Source: Pseudomonas sp. Root562 (lineage in GTDB: Bacteria > Pseudomonadota > Gammaproteobacteria > Pseudomonadales > Pseudomonadaceae). Taken from it: a DNA stretch of 64,000 bases. The stretch covers positions 141,820 to 205,819 of the forward strand of contig NZ_LMGK01000001.1 in the NCBI RefSeq assembly GCF_001427125.1, given 5' to 3'. Positions 17,399 to 25,328 of this stretch are shown here, piece by piece (the stretch's first letter is position 1; the number at the start of each line of letters is the position of its first letter). The notes under the pieces are model-generated. The model made no database searches and had not been told where the DNA came from. It saw only the letters and a program-made list of their open reading frames with translations. Both the position numbers and the translations under genes were made by a program.

Positions 17399-17611
17399 TC
17401 AGTCCCATAAATTCACCATCTGGCGCTGCTCGGCTTGTGGCGCTGCGTCGGGCAGTTGCACCAGGGTGCCGTGCGGAAGAATCGTCCCGAAATCGGCCAG
17501 CCCGGGATTGGCCTCTAGCACCGCTTCAGTGACGCCCGCCGTGCGCCCATATATCCGCCAGCAAATGGCATCGACCGTGTCGCCCTGGTTGGCACGCAGG
17601 CTGGTCGCCAT
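17399..17611 (-). CDS. X: Tail protein gpX (LysM-like)
   Basis: A 70-residue P2 gpX homologue (DTVDAICWRIYGRTAGVTEA), a LysM-like domain found in tail tips and baseplates. The ATG at 17611 shares one base with the stop of the upstream small gene (TGATG) and follows AAGGA by 9 bases. Located between L and the lysis genes as in P2. Confidence 0.9.
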   Translation of the reverse strand: MATSLRANQGDTVDAICWRIYGRTAGVTEAVLEANPGLADFGTILPHGTLVQLPDAAPQAEQRQMVNLWD

Positions 17612-17814
17612 CACGCGTGTTCCTTGAGTTCCGGGGTGATCGGATCGGCGTACACAAACTCCCCATCAGGCGAAACCAATGCACCAGGTGAAATACCCGT
17701 CTCCGGGATGCGGCAAACCGCCAAACCCAGCGGGTGCATGATTTCCCGGTTGATCCGCTCGAGCAGGCCCAGGCGGCTGATTTCGTTCCAGTCGATGCGT
17801 TTGCAATCAATCAT
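17611..17814 (-). CDS. Small conserved phage protein between L and X, 67 aa
   Basis: MIDCKRIDWNEISRLGLLER: a hydrophilic protein with no recognised domain. It is tied to L upstream by a one-base TGATG-type overlap and to X downstream by the same, so it is translated as part of the chain. P2 itself has no gene at this place. Function unknown. Confidence 0.65.
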   Translation of the reverse strand: MIDCKRIDWNEISRLGLLERINREIMHPLGLAVCRIPETGISPGALVSPDGEFVYADPITPELKEHA

Positions 17815-18287
17815 CAGAGCAACTCCACGGTGGCGCGTGAGATACCGCTCAGATCGCGCATCGCCCAGCGCGCATCGCGGCGGTACTCATCAACGCTGGG
17901 GGTGAGTTCGTCGGCATTGCTGCTGCCTTCGTTGGTGCTGTCGTAACTGCGGTACCGCTCGGCCAGCTCAGCACCAGCGGTGCAATAGACGGCCCGCAAG
18001 TAAAGGTGCAGTGGACGCGACAGGTTCTGGATCAACGACCCGGGCACGGCTTCCAGATTGGTGTAGCCGAGTGCGCTTTGTGCCGCCTGATAGTCGCTGA
18101 GCTCGCGGTTAACACTGAGAATGGCGTTGACCAGGGCGACCTCGAGGCGCATGGAACTGATACTGGCGTCGAGACGCAGAGCAGCGCGCACGCTTTCTCC
18201 ATCGAGATCGGGCCACCAACCGTCATTGCTGATCGGATGGGGCTCGCTCGCGCTGGAAGTGGTGCCGTTCGCAATAAAGCCGCTCAT
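17814..18287 (-). CDS. L: Head completion/stabilisation protein gpL
   Basis: A 157-residue P2 gpL homologue, which plugs the connector after packaging. The ATG at 18287 has AGGAG with a 7-base spacer; a longer frame to 18305 has no ribosome site. The motif WWPDLDGESVRAALRLDASI near residues 24-43 is family-like. Confidence 0.9.
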   Translation of the reverse strand: MSGFIANGTTSSASEPHPISNDGWWPDLDGESVRAALRLDASISSMRLEVALVNAILSVNRELSDYQAAQSALGYTNLEAVPGSLIQNLSRPLHLYLRAVYCTAGAELAERYRSYDSTNEGSSNADELTPSVDEYRRDARWAMRDLSGISRATVELL

Positions 18288-18408
18288 GTTCTGGCTCCTG
18301 GCCAATCAATGCCTTGAATAGGTCGGCGGTGGTCGGGGCTTCACAGCAAGGAAAGGAGAAAACCCGCTGATTCGTCCCGAGCCGCCGGGGTTGCGTGGGA
18401 ACGCTCGG

Positions 18409-19116
18409 TTAGCTGGCAGGGCCAGCGTGTTTTTTCAGGAGGCGATCAACGCGCTCCAGATCCTTTTTGCCGCCGCAGGAGGTGTGCAAGGCAATCGCTC
18501 GGGTGAGGTTGCCCCGGGCTTCCTTGAGCGTCTCCATTTGCTCGGCGGTCGGGGTTTCATCCGTAACCTGTGCCGCCAACGCTCGGCCGATGGCCAGATG
18601 CAGCTTGGCGCGGGCTTCATCCGGCATGTCCCGCTCCCGCGTCAGCTCCTCGGTGTCGAGCAGTGTTTGCAGGTCGAACTCGCCGCCGGCTTTCTGTGCC
18701 TTGAGGGCAGCCTCGGCCACCTCTTCGGCGATCAGGCAGCCGGTACTGCGGGCAAAACGGTCGGGCATGATCAGGTTGTGTTTGAGCACGTAGCCCGCGA
18801 TCTTCAAGGCATGGGGAAATGCACCGGCATCGATCGCCCAGACCATCAGGGTGGTCATCACTTCATCCTGGGCACCGTTGCCGCCGGCCAGGACACCCTC
18901 GATGTAGGGCTCGTAAGTCGGCAGCAGCTCGATCTTGAGCGCGGCCTTGCGCTCATTGCCCTCGATGTTTTTCAGGCGCAGCCGGTCCTGCAGTAGCTGG
19001 GCCAGTTGAAGCTCGTAGGCCGTGGCACCGGCCATGCTGGTCAAGGGGGAAGCGGCGGCAGCTTCCAGCTCCGCGAGAACGCGGAGCCGGTGACGCTGAG
19101 CGAGTGAGAGCGCCAT
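18409..19116 (-). CDS. M: Terminase small/endonuclease subunit gpM
   Basis: A 235-residue P2 gpM homologue. In P2 gpM carries the cos-cutting nuclease and works with the ATPase gpP. It follows the capsid gene by 3 bases. A 121-base gap separates it from L; I see no TGT-N13-ACA box in that gap, so L is probably read from the same transcript. Confidence 0.9.
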   Translation of the reverse strand: MALSLAQRHRLRVLAELEAAAASPLTSMAGATAYELQLAQLLQDRLRLKNIEGNERKAALKIELLPTYEPYIEGVLAGGNGAQDEVMTTLMVWAIDAGAFPHALKIAGYVLKHNLIMPDRFARSTGCLIAEEVAEAALKAQKAGGEFDLQTLLDTEELTRERDMPDEARAKLHLAIGRALAAQVTDETPTAEQMETLKEARGNLTRAIALHTSCGGKKDLERVDRLLKKHAGPAS

Positions 19117-19119
19117 GGC

Positions 19120-20121
19120 TTATGCCTCTTCGATGTTCTCGACCACGGCACCCAGACCGAAGTCCTCGATGACATAGGCGTCGTTGGAGGATTGGTAGTC
19201 CGCGATGCGATCCCACTCCGGCTCGTCCTTGATGTGACGACGGCGAGCGCTGATCTGCCAGTAGATCGACAGGTTTTTCAGGGTGGTGACCATGATCGCC
19301 TTGTCCAGGAAGAACGGGGCATCTTCAATCGGCAGGCCACCGAGGCGGGCTTTGGCGATGATCTGCGATGCCGCCAGTTCGTTCTCGTTGTCCGAAGCGC
19401 CTTCGATGTTGGCCAGGAATTTGGCGTGCAGCAGGCTGCGATCGACCAGGACAACCAGGTCCGGGCGTTTCCGGTGCCATGGGTCGAGCAACTGGATGGC
19501 GTCATAGACCAGGCCATCAAGTGTCTTGTAATCGCCGCCGGCGCCGATGGTGACCTTGCCCGCGACCGCGCCTTGGCTCATTACCCGTTCCGGCGCATTG
19601 GTGCGGTACTTCTGAATCCACCCGACGTTGACATCCTGCAGCAGCGGGTTGGTTGCGCGATTGGTGTCTGCGGCGGCGCTGGTACCGTTGAAGCCGATCA
19701 TGATGCGGTCGAGCGATTGCCGTTCGACGATGGCGCCCGACAGGCGCGCCTGGAAGTCCTGAAACTTGGCCCAGGCGTCAAGCAGCGCATACGGGATAGC
19801 GGTGTCGAAGTCGGTCTTTTTGCAGCTGTAAGTGTCCTTGTTCAAGGCACTTACATCACGTGGAGTACGGGCCTTCTGGTTGGTGTCGGTGCGGCCAGCG
19901 ATGGAGCTGCCGACACCAAGAACGATGGCTTCGCCGTCCTTTTCGTCCACGCCGATGACGTTGATTTTTTTCAGGAAGTCGCTGGCCTCCTGAATGGCAG
20001 TTTCCAGCTTCTGTTGCACCGAAGGGGTGACCGTGAAGGATTCCGCTGCCGAGCTGACGCCGTTGAGCTTGGCGACTTGTTGCAAAAGGCCGGTGTAGGC
20101 CTGACGAGTTTCATTACGCAT
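19120..20121 (-). CDS. N: Major capsid protein gpN
   Basis: A 333-residue HK97-fold capsid protein of the P2 gpN family (MRNETRQAYTGLLQQVAKLN N-terminus, which gpO cleaves in P2). It lies directly downstream of the scaffold gene O. Presence of N, O, P, Q, M and L shows a complete DNA-packaging head module. Confidence 0.95.
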   Translation of the reverse strand: MRNETRQAYTGLLQQVAKLNGVSSAAESFTVTPSVQQKLETAIQEASDFLKKINVIGVDEKDGEAIVLGVGSSIAGRTDTNQKARTPRDVSALNKDTYSCKKTDFDTAIPYALLDAWAKFQDFQARLSGAIVERQSLDRIMIGFNGTSAAADTNRATNPLLQDVNVGWIQKYRTNAPERVMSQGAVAGKVTIGAGGDYKTLDGLVYDAIQLLDPWHRKRPDLVVLVDRSLLHAKFLANIEGASDNENELAASQIIAKARLGGLPIEDAPFFLDKAIMVTTLKNLSIYWQISARRRHIKDEPEWDRIADYQSSNDAYVIEDFGLGAVVENIEEA

Positions 20122-20146
20122 AGGGTTCTCCGAAGAAAGGCTGGGG

Positions 20147-20980
20147 TCAGAACTGGGTCAGCACCTGGTTTTCGCCACCGGTGACCTGAGGGCGATGCTG
20201 TTGGCTGTGATCAGCGGTTTTGCCGAGCTTGGTTTCGAGGTCCGCAAACTTCGTTGCCAGCGCCTCGTGTTTGCCGGTCAGTGCCTGCAGATCGGATTTG
20301 GCTTTTTCATTGGCGTCGAGGGTGCTGCCCACGGCGTCAGTGAGCTGGCTGATCAAGGTGCCCAGTTCGGCAAATTGCTCCTGGTCGGCGTCGTCCTTGC
20401 CTTTGAGGCGGGCGAACAGACCATTCATTTTTTCCTTGAGGCCTGCAAACACGTGGGGCTGCTCGCTGACCTCTTCGAACTCCAGCGCGACCTCTTCGGC
20501 GGCGGTAAACAGGTTGTCCGAGTGGGTTTTCCGACTGGTGAAGGTGCCATGTTTGGCGCTGAACGAGAGTGCTTCGGTGCCCAAGCTGGCCGGCGTGTCG
20601 GTAATTGCCAGACCCACCAGGTAGGCCTTGCCGGTGTCGGCGAACTTGGGTTGAACCTCGATCGAGGTGTAAATCTTTTGGCCTGCTTTGTTCAGCGCGA
20701 GCAGCGCGTCGTTGGGCTGAAGTTGAGCGAACAGGGCCAGCTTCTTAACGCCTGCGATGTCGACTTCTTCGGCCTTCAGTGCCAGCACGTCGCCATAGGC
20801 GCCAAATTCACCACCAGGCATGTAACCCTTGATGTGCTCGCAGTTCATTCGAGCACCGTAGGTGTTGGGGCTGTAGGTGCTGGCCATATCCTCGATCCAG
20901 CTGCGTTCAATGTTGCGCCCATCGGTGGTAGCGCCTTCGACGGCGATGCGAGTCCACTTGGAGCGAAATTTCTTTTTCAT
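20147..20980 (-). CDS. O: Capsid scaffold/protease gpO
   Basis: A 277-residue P2 gpO homologue. The N-terminal two thirds are a serine protease (GLAITDTPASLGTEALSFSA contains the expected Ser region near residues 128-147); the C-terminal helices (residues about 190-255) are the scaffold. It cleaves itself and gpN during head maturation. First gene of the PO transcript, divergent from P. Confidence 0.93.
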   Translation of the reverse strand: MKKKFRSKWTRIAVEGATTDGRNIERSWIEDMASTYSPNTYGARMNCEHIKGYMPGGEFGAYGDVLALKAEEVDIAGVKKLALFAQLQPNDALLALNKAGQKIYTSIEVQPKFADTGKAYLVGLAITDTPASLGTEALSFSAKHGTFTSRKTHSDNLFTAAEEVALEFEEVSEQPHVFAGLKEKMNGLFARLKGKDDADQEQFAELGTLISQLTDAVGSTLDANEKAKSDLQALTGKHEALATKFADLETKLGKTADHSQQHRPQVTGGENQVLTQF

Positions 20981-21068
20981 GGGAGAGGCCTCAATGCGTT
21001 GGCTGCGGTAGCAGGTAGCGTTGGGGCCATGGTCGGCAGCGCGCGCACGGCGGGCAATGATGCTGGCC

Positions 21069-21087
21069 TGTAGCCGGTAGGCCTACA
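21069..21087. promoter_or_regulatory. Presumed shared Ogr box for divergent late promoters PO and PP
   Basis: TGTAGCCGGTAGGCCTACA: TGT-N13-ACA, inside a longer dyad CCTGTAG-N9-CTACAGG (21067-21089). It is the only such dyad seen in the 154-base O-P spacer. Centred 98 bases from the O start and 57 from the P start, it could serve both directions. Confidence 0.55.
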
Positions 21088-21134
21088 GGTCTCAGGGTTA
21101 GGGGCTTCGCGCGCGTGACGGCAGCATCTGCGTC

Positions 21135-22892
21135 ATGAATGAAGCCACCCACCCACCGATGGATCCACGCCGCCAGGCCAAGTTTTTGTACTGGACGGGT
21201 TGGCGCGTCACCGATATTGCTGACTTCCTGAGTGAGAAAGAGAAAACCATCCACTCCTGGAAGGCCCGCGACGATTGGGACCGGGCCGACAACGTCGAGC
21301 GCATTGGCGGCGCACTCGAAGCCCGCCTGGTGCAACTGATCCTCAAGGAGGGCAAGACCGGGGGCGACTTCAAGGAAATTGACCTGCTGCACCGGCAACT
21401 GGAGCGGCAGGCCCGCATTCAGCGATTCCAGGGCGGCGGTACCGAGACCGATCTCAATCCGAAGTTGGCCGCACGTAACGCTGAACCCAAGAAACAACCC
21501 AAGCGTAACGACTTCTCCGAGGAAGACTTCGAGAAGTTGGAAGAAGCCTTTCGAGATGGTTGCTTCGAGTACCAGCTTGACTGGTACCGGTCGATGAATC
21601 AGCGCACCCGAATGTTGCTCAAGAGCCGGCAGATCGGGGCGACCTACTACTTCGCTCGAGAGGCATTGATCGATGCGCTCAAGACCGGGCGTAACCAGAT
21701 TTTCCTATCCGCCAGCAAGGCGCAGGCCCACCAGTTCAAGAATTACATGCAGGCGTTTGTCAGCGATGTGCTGGGCCGGCAATTGACGGGTGATCCGATC
21801 GTGCTGGCCAACGGCGCCGAGCTGCACTTTCTCGGTACCAACTACCGCACAGCCCAAGGCCGATCGGGCAATTTCTACTTCGATGAATTCTTCTGGACCC
21901 ACAAATTCGAAGAGCTCAACAAAGTCGCCTCGGGCATGGCGCTGCACAAGCACTGGCGCAAGACCTACTTTTCGACCCCGTCGAGTATGGCCCATGAGGC
22001 CTACAAGCTGTGGACCGGTGAGCGTTTCAACAAGGGTAAACCGACAGCCCAACACCTCAAGTTGGATGTGAGTCACGACGCCCTGGGACAGGGCCGGCTG
22101 TGCGAGGACCGCATCTGGCGCCAGATCGTCACGATCCTCGATGCCGAGCAACGGGGTTGTGATCTGTTCGACCTGGAAGAGTTGCGCTTCGAGTACAACC
22201 CTGAGCAATTCGCAAACTTGCTGATGTGCCAGTTTGTCGATGACGGCGCCTCGATCTTCCCGCTGCAAATGCTCCAGCCCTGCATGGTCGATAGCTGGGT
22301 GGAGTGGGGCGAGGATTACAAACCGTTCGCGGCACGTCCCTTCGGTGATCGGCAGGTCTGGGTTGGCTATGACCCAGCCGAAACCGGCGACAGCGCGGGG
22401 CTGATCGTAGTAGCCCCGCCGCTGGTACCGGGCGGCAAGTTCCGCGTGCTCGAGCGTCATCAGTTCCGGGGCATGGATTTCGCGGCGCAGGCCGAGGCCA
22501 TCCGCCAAGTGACCAAGCGCTACTGGGTGACCTACATCGGCGTCGACGTTACCGGTTTGGGCAGCGGCGTGGCCCAGCTGGTGCGCCAGTTCTTCCCAGC
22601 CGTCACCACGTTCAGCTATTCACCCGAAGTGAAAACCCGTCTGGTGCTCAAGGCTTACGACGTGATCAAGAACGGGCGACTGGAGTTCGATGCCGGCTGG
22701 ACTGACATGGCCTCCAGCCTGATGGCCATCCGCAAGACCATCACCGCCTCAGGGCGACAGTTCACTTACACGGCCGGACGAAATGACGAAACCGGCCATG
22801 CCGATTTGGCGTGGGCCTTGTTCCACGCCCTGCACAACGAGCCGCTGGAAGGGCAGACCGCTGCCAACACCGGCATCATGGAGATTTGTTGA
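21135..22892 (+). CDS. P: Terminase large ATPase subunit gpP
   Basis: A 585-residue P2 gpP homologue. An N-terminal DNA-recognition HTH (DPRRQAKFLYWTGWRVTDIA) is followed by the ATPase (Walker A-like LLKSRQIGATYYFAREA; Walker B NFYFDEFFW) and a C-terminal nuclease-like domain beginning VWVGYDPAETGD. No clear ribosome site precedes the ATG at 21135; ATG 21159 is an alternative. Its stop overlaps the Q start (TGATG). Confidence 0.94.
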   Translation: MNEATHPPMDPRRQAKFLYWTGWRVTDIADFLSEKEKTIHSWKARDDWDRADNVERIGGALEARLVQLILKEGKTGGDFKEIDLLHRQLERQARIQRFQGGGTETDLNPKLAARNAEPKKQPKRNDFSEEDFEKLEEAFRDGCFEYQLDWYRSMNQRTRMLLKSRQIGATYYFAREALIDALKTGRNQIFLSASKAQAHQFKNYMQAFVSDVLGRQLTGDPIVLANGAELHFLGTNYRTAQGRSGNFYFDEFFWTHKFEELNKVASGMALHKHWRKTYFSTPSSMAHEAYKLWTGERFNKGKPTAQHLKLDVSHDALGQGRLCEDRIWRQIVTILDAEQRGCDLFDLEELRFEYNPEQFANLLMCQFVDDGASIFPLQMLQPCMVDSWVEWGEDYKPFAARPFGDRQVWVGYDPAETGDSAGLIVVAPPLVPGGKFRVLERHQFRGMDFAAQAEAIRQVTKRYWVTYIGVDVTGLGSGVAQLVRQFFPAVTTFSYSPEVKTRLVLKAYDVIKNGRLEFDAGWTDMASSLMAIRKTITASGRQFTYTAGRNDETGHADLAWALFHALHNEPLEGQTAANTGIMEIC

Positions 22893-23899
22893 TGACTACC
22901 GATCTGGTTGAGGCGCTGCCTGCGCAGAGTCAGGCCCATGCATTCACCTTCGGCGATCCGGTACCGGTGCTCGATGGCCGGGAGATTCTCGATTACCTGG
23001 AGTGCTGGTCGAACGGGCGCTGGTACGAACCGCCGCTGTCGCTGGACGGCTTGGCCAAGTCGACCCGGGCCAGCGTGTACCTGCAGTCGGGGCTCAACTT
23101 CAAGCGCAATGCCCTAGCTCGGACTTTCATCCCTCACAAGCTGTTGAGCCGCCAGGCTTTCGAACAGGTCGCCTTGGATTTCATCTGGTGTGGCAACAGC
23201 TACTTGGAGAAGCGCGACAACATGCTGCGCCAGGCGCTCGGCTTGTTGCCGGCGATGGCCAAGTTCGTCCGCCGCGGCATCGAGGAGGGGAGTTACTTCC
23301 AGGTGCGTGGCTGGCGGGATGAACACGAATTTCGCAAAGACAGCATCTGCCACCTGCGGGAGGCGGACATCAACCAGGAAATATATGGATTGCCTGAGTG
23401 GCTGTCGGCGCTGCAGAGCGCGCTGCTGAACGAGGCGGCGACCTTGTTCCGGCGCAAGTATTACCAGAACGGCAGTCATGCCGGCTTCATCCTCTACATG
23501 ACCGATGCCGCGCAGAACGAAGATTTCGTCACGGATCTGCGCAGCGCCATGAAGAGCAGCAAAGGCCCGGGCAACTTCCGCAACCTGTTCATGTACGCAC
23601 CTGGTGGGAAGAAAGACGGTATCCAGCTGATCCCCATCAGCGAGGTCGCGGCTAAGGATGATTTCGGTTCGATCAAAAATATCAGTCGCGACGATTTGCT
23701 CGCGGCGTTGCGCATTTATCCACAACTGATGGGAATCGTGCCGCAGAACTCAGGGGGCTTTGGTTCGATGCGCGAAGCCGCCCAGGTGTGGGGGCTGAAT
23801 GAGCTGGAGCCGCTGCAGGCGCGCCTGCTGCAAATCAACGAATGGCTCGGGGAAGAGGTCATCCGCTTTAAGCCATATGAGCTTGGAGGGGGGAGTTAA
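22892..23899 (+). CDS. Q: Portal protein gpQ
   Basis: A 335-residue P2 gpQ homologue, forming the dodecameric portal. The family ending FKPYEL is present but is followed here by GGGS, encoded by the left arm of a hairpin at 23882. The ATG at 22892 shares a base with the P stop. Q is the last plus-strand phage gene and faces the three-gene cassette tail to tail. Confidence 0.94.
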   Translation: MTTDLVEALPAQSQAHAFTFGDPVPVLDGREILDYLECWSNGRWYEPPLSLDGLAKSTRASVYLQSGLNFKRNALARTFIPHKLLSRQAFEQVALDFIWCGNSYLEKRDNMLRQALGLLPAMAKFVRRGIEEGSYFQVRGWRDEHEFRKDSICHLREADINQEIYGLPEWLSALQSALLNEAATLFRRKYYQNGSHAGFILYMTDAAQNEDFVTDLRSAMKSSKGPGNFRNLFMYAPGGKKDGIQLIPISEVAAKDDFGSIKNISRDDLLAALRIYPQLMGIVPQNSGGFGSMREAAQVWGLNELEPLQARLLQINEWLGEEVIRFKPYELGGGS

Positions 23900-23920
23900 G
23901 CCACTATACCCCCTTCCAAG
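23882..23920. terminator. Strong hairpin spanning the end of Q
   Basis: The arms CTTGGAGGGGGG (23882-23893) and CCCCCTTCCAAG (23909-23920) pair over 12 bases with one G-T wobble and a 15-base loop that contains the Q stop codon. Only a short T run follows, so it could be a weak terminator between the converging Q and cassette transcripts, or a mark of the cassette junction. Confidence 0.5.
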
Positions 23921-24082
23921 TTTGGAGGGACTCGTCGAATGTGTTGCAGCTGATGGGACGGTAAGATCTCGCCATCCAGCGTTGCACCGATCATCACATC
24001 CACGCACGACGGGTTAGCTTGCTCCATAGCATCGAAAGCGATCTGGAGCAATGCTCCGATATCATTAAAATATCCACCACAC
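23896..24082 (-). pseudogene. Possible 3' remnant of a displaced gene
   Basis: The minus frame from just after a TAG near 24083 to a TAA at 23896 is open for about 60 codons and reads like protein (ALLQIAFDAMEQANPSCVDV, then MIGATLDGEILPSHQL). It has no good start; an internal ATG would give 43 residues. Most of it has GC-rich codons like the phage and unlike the AT-rich cassette beside it. It could be the tail of an earlier occupant of this cargo site. It overlaps the end of the hydrolase gene in another frame. Confidence 0.25.
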
Positions 24083-24955
24083 TAACCCAGCAATCGTTCC
24101 GAAAACGGCTGCTACATATAATGCAAAGGGTATGGCCTTACCTTTTTTTGAATGGCAGAACCAAAGTAAAGGCACATTCGCCTTTGGCAATTTCACCGCT
24201 GATTTTGGAATTATCCCATCTTCGAATATTGGCCGCCAATATTTTACAATATGATCATGTTGGGGTTCGAAGAAGTCACTGTGTCCGTAGTTGAAGTATC
24301 GGTCAGTGGCGGAAGCTGTTCTAAAGCCTTGATTTCCGGATGCACCGTAACCAAACGTTACGCAGTTGGCTATTACGGGCCATAAATCTTTAACGCCTAC
24401 ATCATTGATGATATCAGTGCTGTGAGCAAATGGAGCGTGCTTTGTCCAGTTGTAGTTTCTGGAGATGACAGATCCACAAGTGATTATTTTCTCAAACCTA
24501 ATGTCAGGATTGTTTTCCAGTATTTTAGAAATGATGTAAGTGCCAAAGCTGTGTGCGATGACTGAAATTTTAGCTAGAGGCTCCTCACGTTTAATCGTAT
24601 TTATTTCAGCGAGTATTTTTTTTATCGGCCCCGACCTTGAAAATAAGGCAAAGTGAAAGCCGGTCACCAAATCGTAACCTAGTTCCTGCACTCGAAGGTG
24701 CGGAACTCCGATCATCTGTTCCTGGACGTCTTGCTGCCATGAGCCATTGGTGTGAATACCATGCACCAAAATAAGTATGCGAGAGTCTTTAGTGTCGACC
24801 GCACCATTGAAGTAATGAGAAGCTAGTTCTTGGAAGAGTGTTCGCGATTCTTCGGGTATGTTTTTTTGAACTTCCCGGAATACTTTTCTTCTTTTAGAAA
24901 CGTCTGTTCCTTCCCACAACACCTTTACTAACTCGATGATGTTAGTTTTTTCCAT
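24065..24955 (-). CDS. Alpha/beta hydrolase with C-terminal membrane anchor (cassette gene 3)
   Basis: A 296-residue protein. Residues 1-55 are a helical N-terminal module. The hydrolase core has the oxyanion strand ILVHGIHTNGSW (62-73), nucleophile elbow IAHSFG with Ser136, a probable acid Asp190 and a probable His225 (YGHSDFF). Residues 274-296 form a single hydrophobic helix at the very C-terminus, so the enzyme should be tail-anchored in the inner membrane, facing the cytoplasm. A lipase or esterase acting on membrane lipids is the natural inference. Its start lies 14 bases inside the preceding gene. AT-rich compared with the phage. It would fit an abortive-infection effector; substrate unknown. 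Confidence 0.8.
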   Translation of the reverse strand: MEKTNIIELVKVLWEGTDVSKRRKVFREVQKNIPEESRTLFQELASHYFNGAVDTKDSRILILVHGIHTNGSWQQDVQEQMIGVPHLRVQELGYDLVTGFHFALFSRSGPIKKILAEINTIKREEPLAKISVIAHSFGTYIISKILENNPDIRFEKIITCGSVISRNYNWTKHAPFAHSTDIINDVGVKDLWPVIANCVTFGYGASGNQGFRTASATDRYFNYGHSDFFEPQHDHIVKYWRPIFEDGIIPKSAVKLPKANVPLLWFCHSKKGKAIPFALYVAAVFGTIAGLVWWIF

Positions 24956-25328
24956 TTTTGGCCACGCGGTACAGCGTTTCTAGATCACTATCGGTTACTT
25001 CCATCGTCACATCGCGAACGGGGTCGTAAACCTCAAGTGGACAATCGAACCAGTTGTCATACTCATGAATTGCAGGTCCCCCTGGCGAGCGCACTACGAC
25101 CTTACGCTCGAAGAGGCCCGACTCAACAAGGATGGTCGTGACCTTCGCAAAATGGGCGGTACTACCTGCCTGGGAGATGTCATATAAGCGACCAGGTGGC
25201 ATGATTACCTGCAGCACATTCTCACCTTCCTCGCGCTCGATATCTGCGAAGTGGTTCGCCAATCTTCTTAATGCATCAGCCTCTTGTGGGAAGGCTTTAA
25301 TTAAGGGAGAGAATTTTTCCGAGAACAT
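24942..25328 (-). CDS. Small winged-helix-like protein (cassette gene 2)
   Basis: A 128-residue protein beginning MFSEKFSPLIKAFPQEADAL. A helical first half is followed by a helix-strand-strand pattern (AHFAKVTTILVESGLFERKV, then VVRSPGGPAIHEY) like a winged helix, and an acidic C-terminus. It could be an adaptor or DNA-binding regulator joining genes 1 and 3. The ATG at 25328 lies 32 bases inside gene 1, and the end overlaps gene 3 by 14 bases, so all three are probably translationally coupled. A longer frame to 25367 is possible but less likely. Family not recognised. Confidence 0.7.
   Translation of the reverse strand: MFSEKFSPLIKAFPQEADALRRLANHFADIEREEGENVLQVIMPPGRLYDISQAGSTAHFAKVTTILVESGLFERKVVVRSPGGPAIHEYDNWFDCPLEVYDPVRDVTMEVTDSDLETLYRVAKNGKN

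Noticed and set aside
3307..23899. R-type pyocin (tail only)
   Set aside because: Capsid, scaffold, terminase, portal and head-completion genes are all present.
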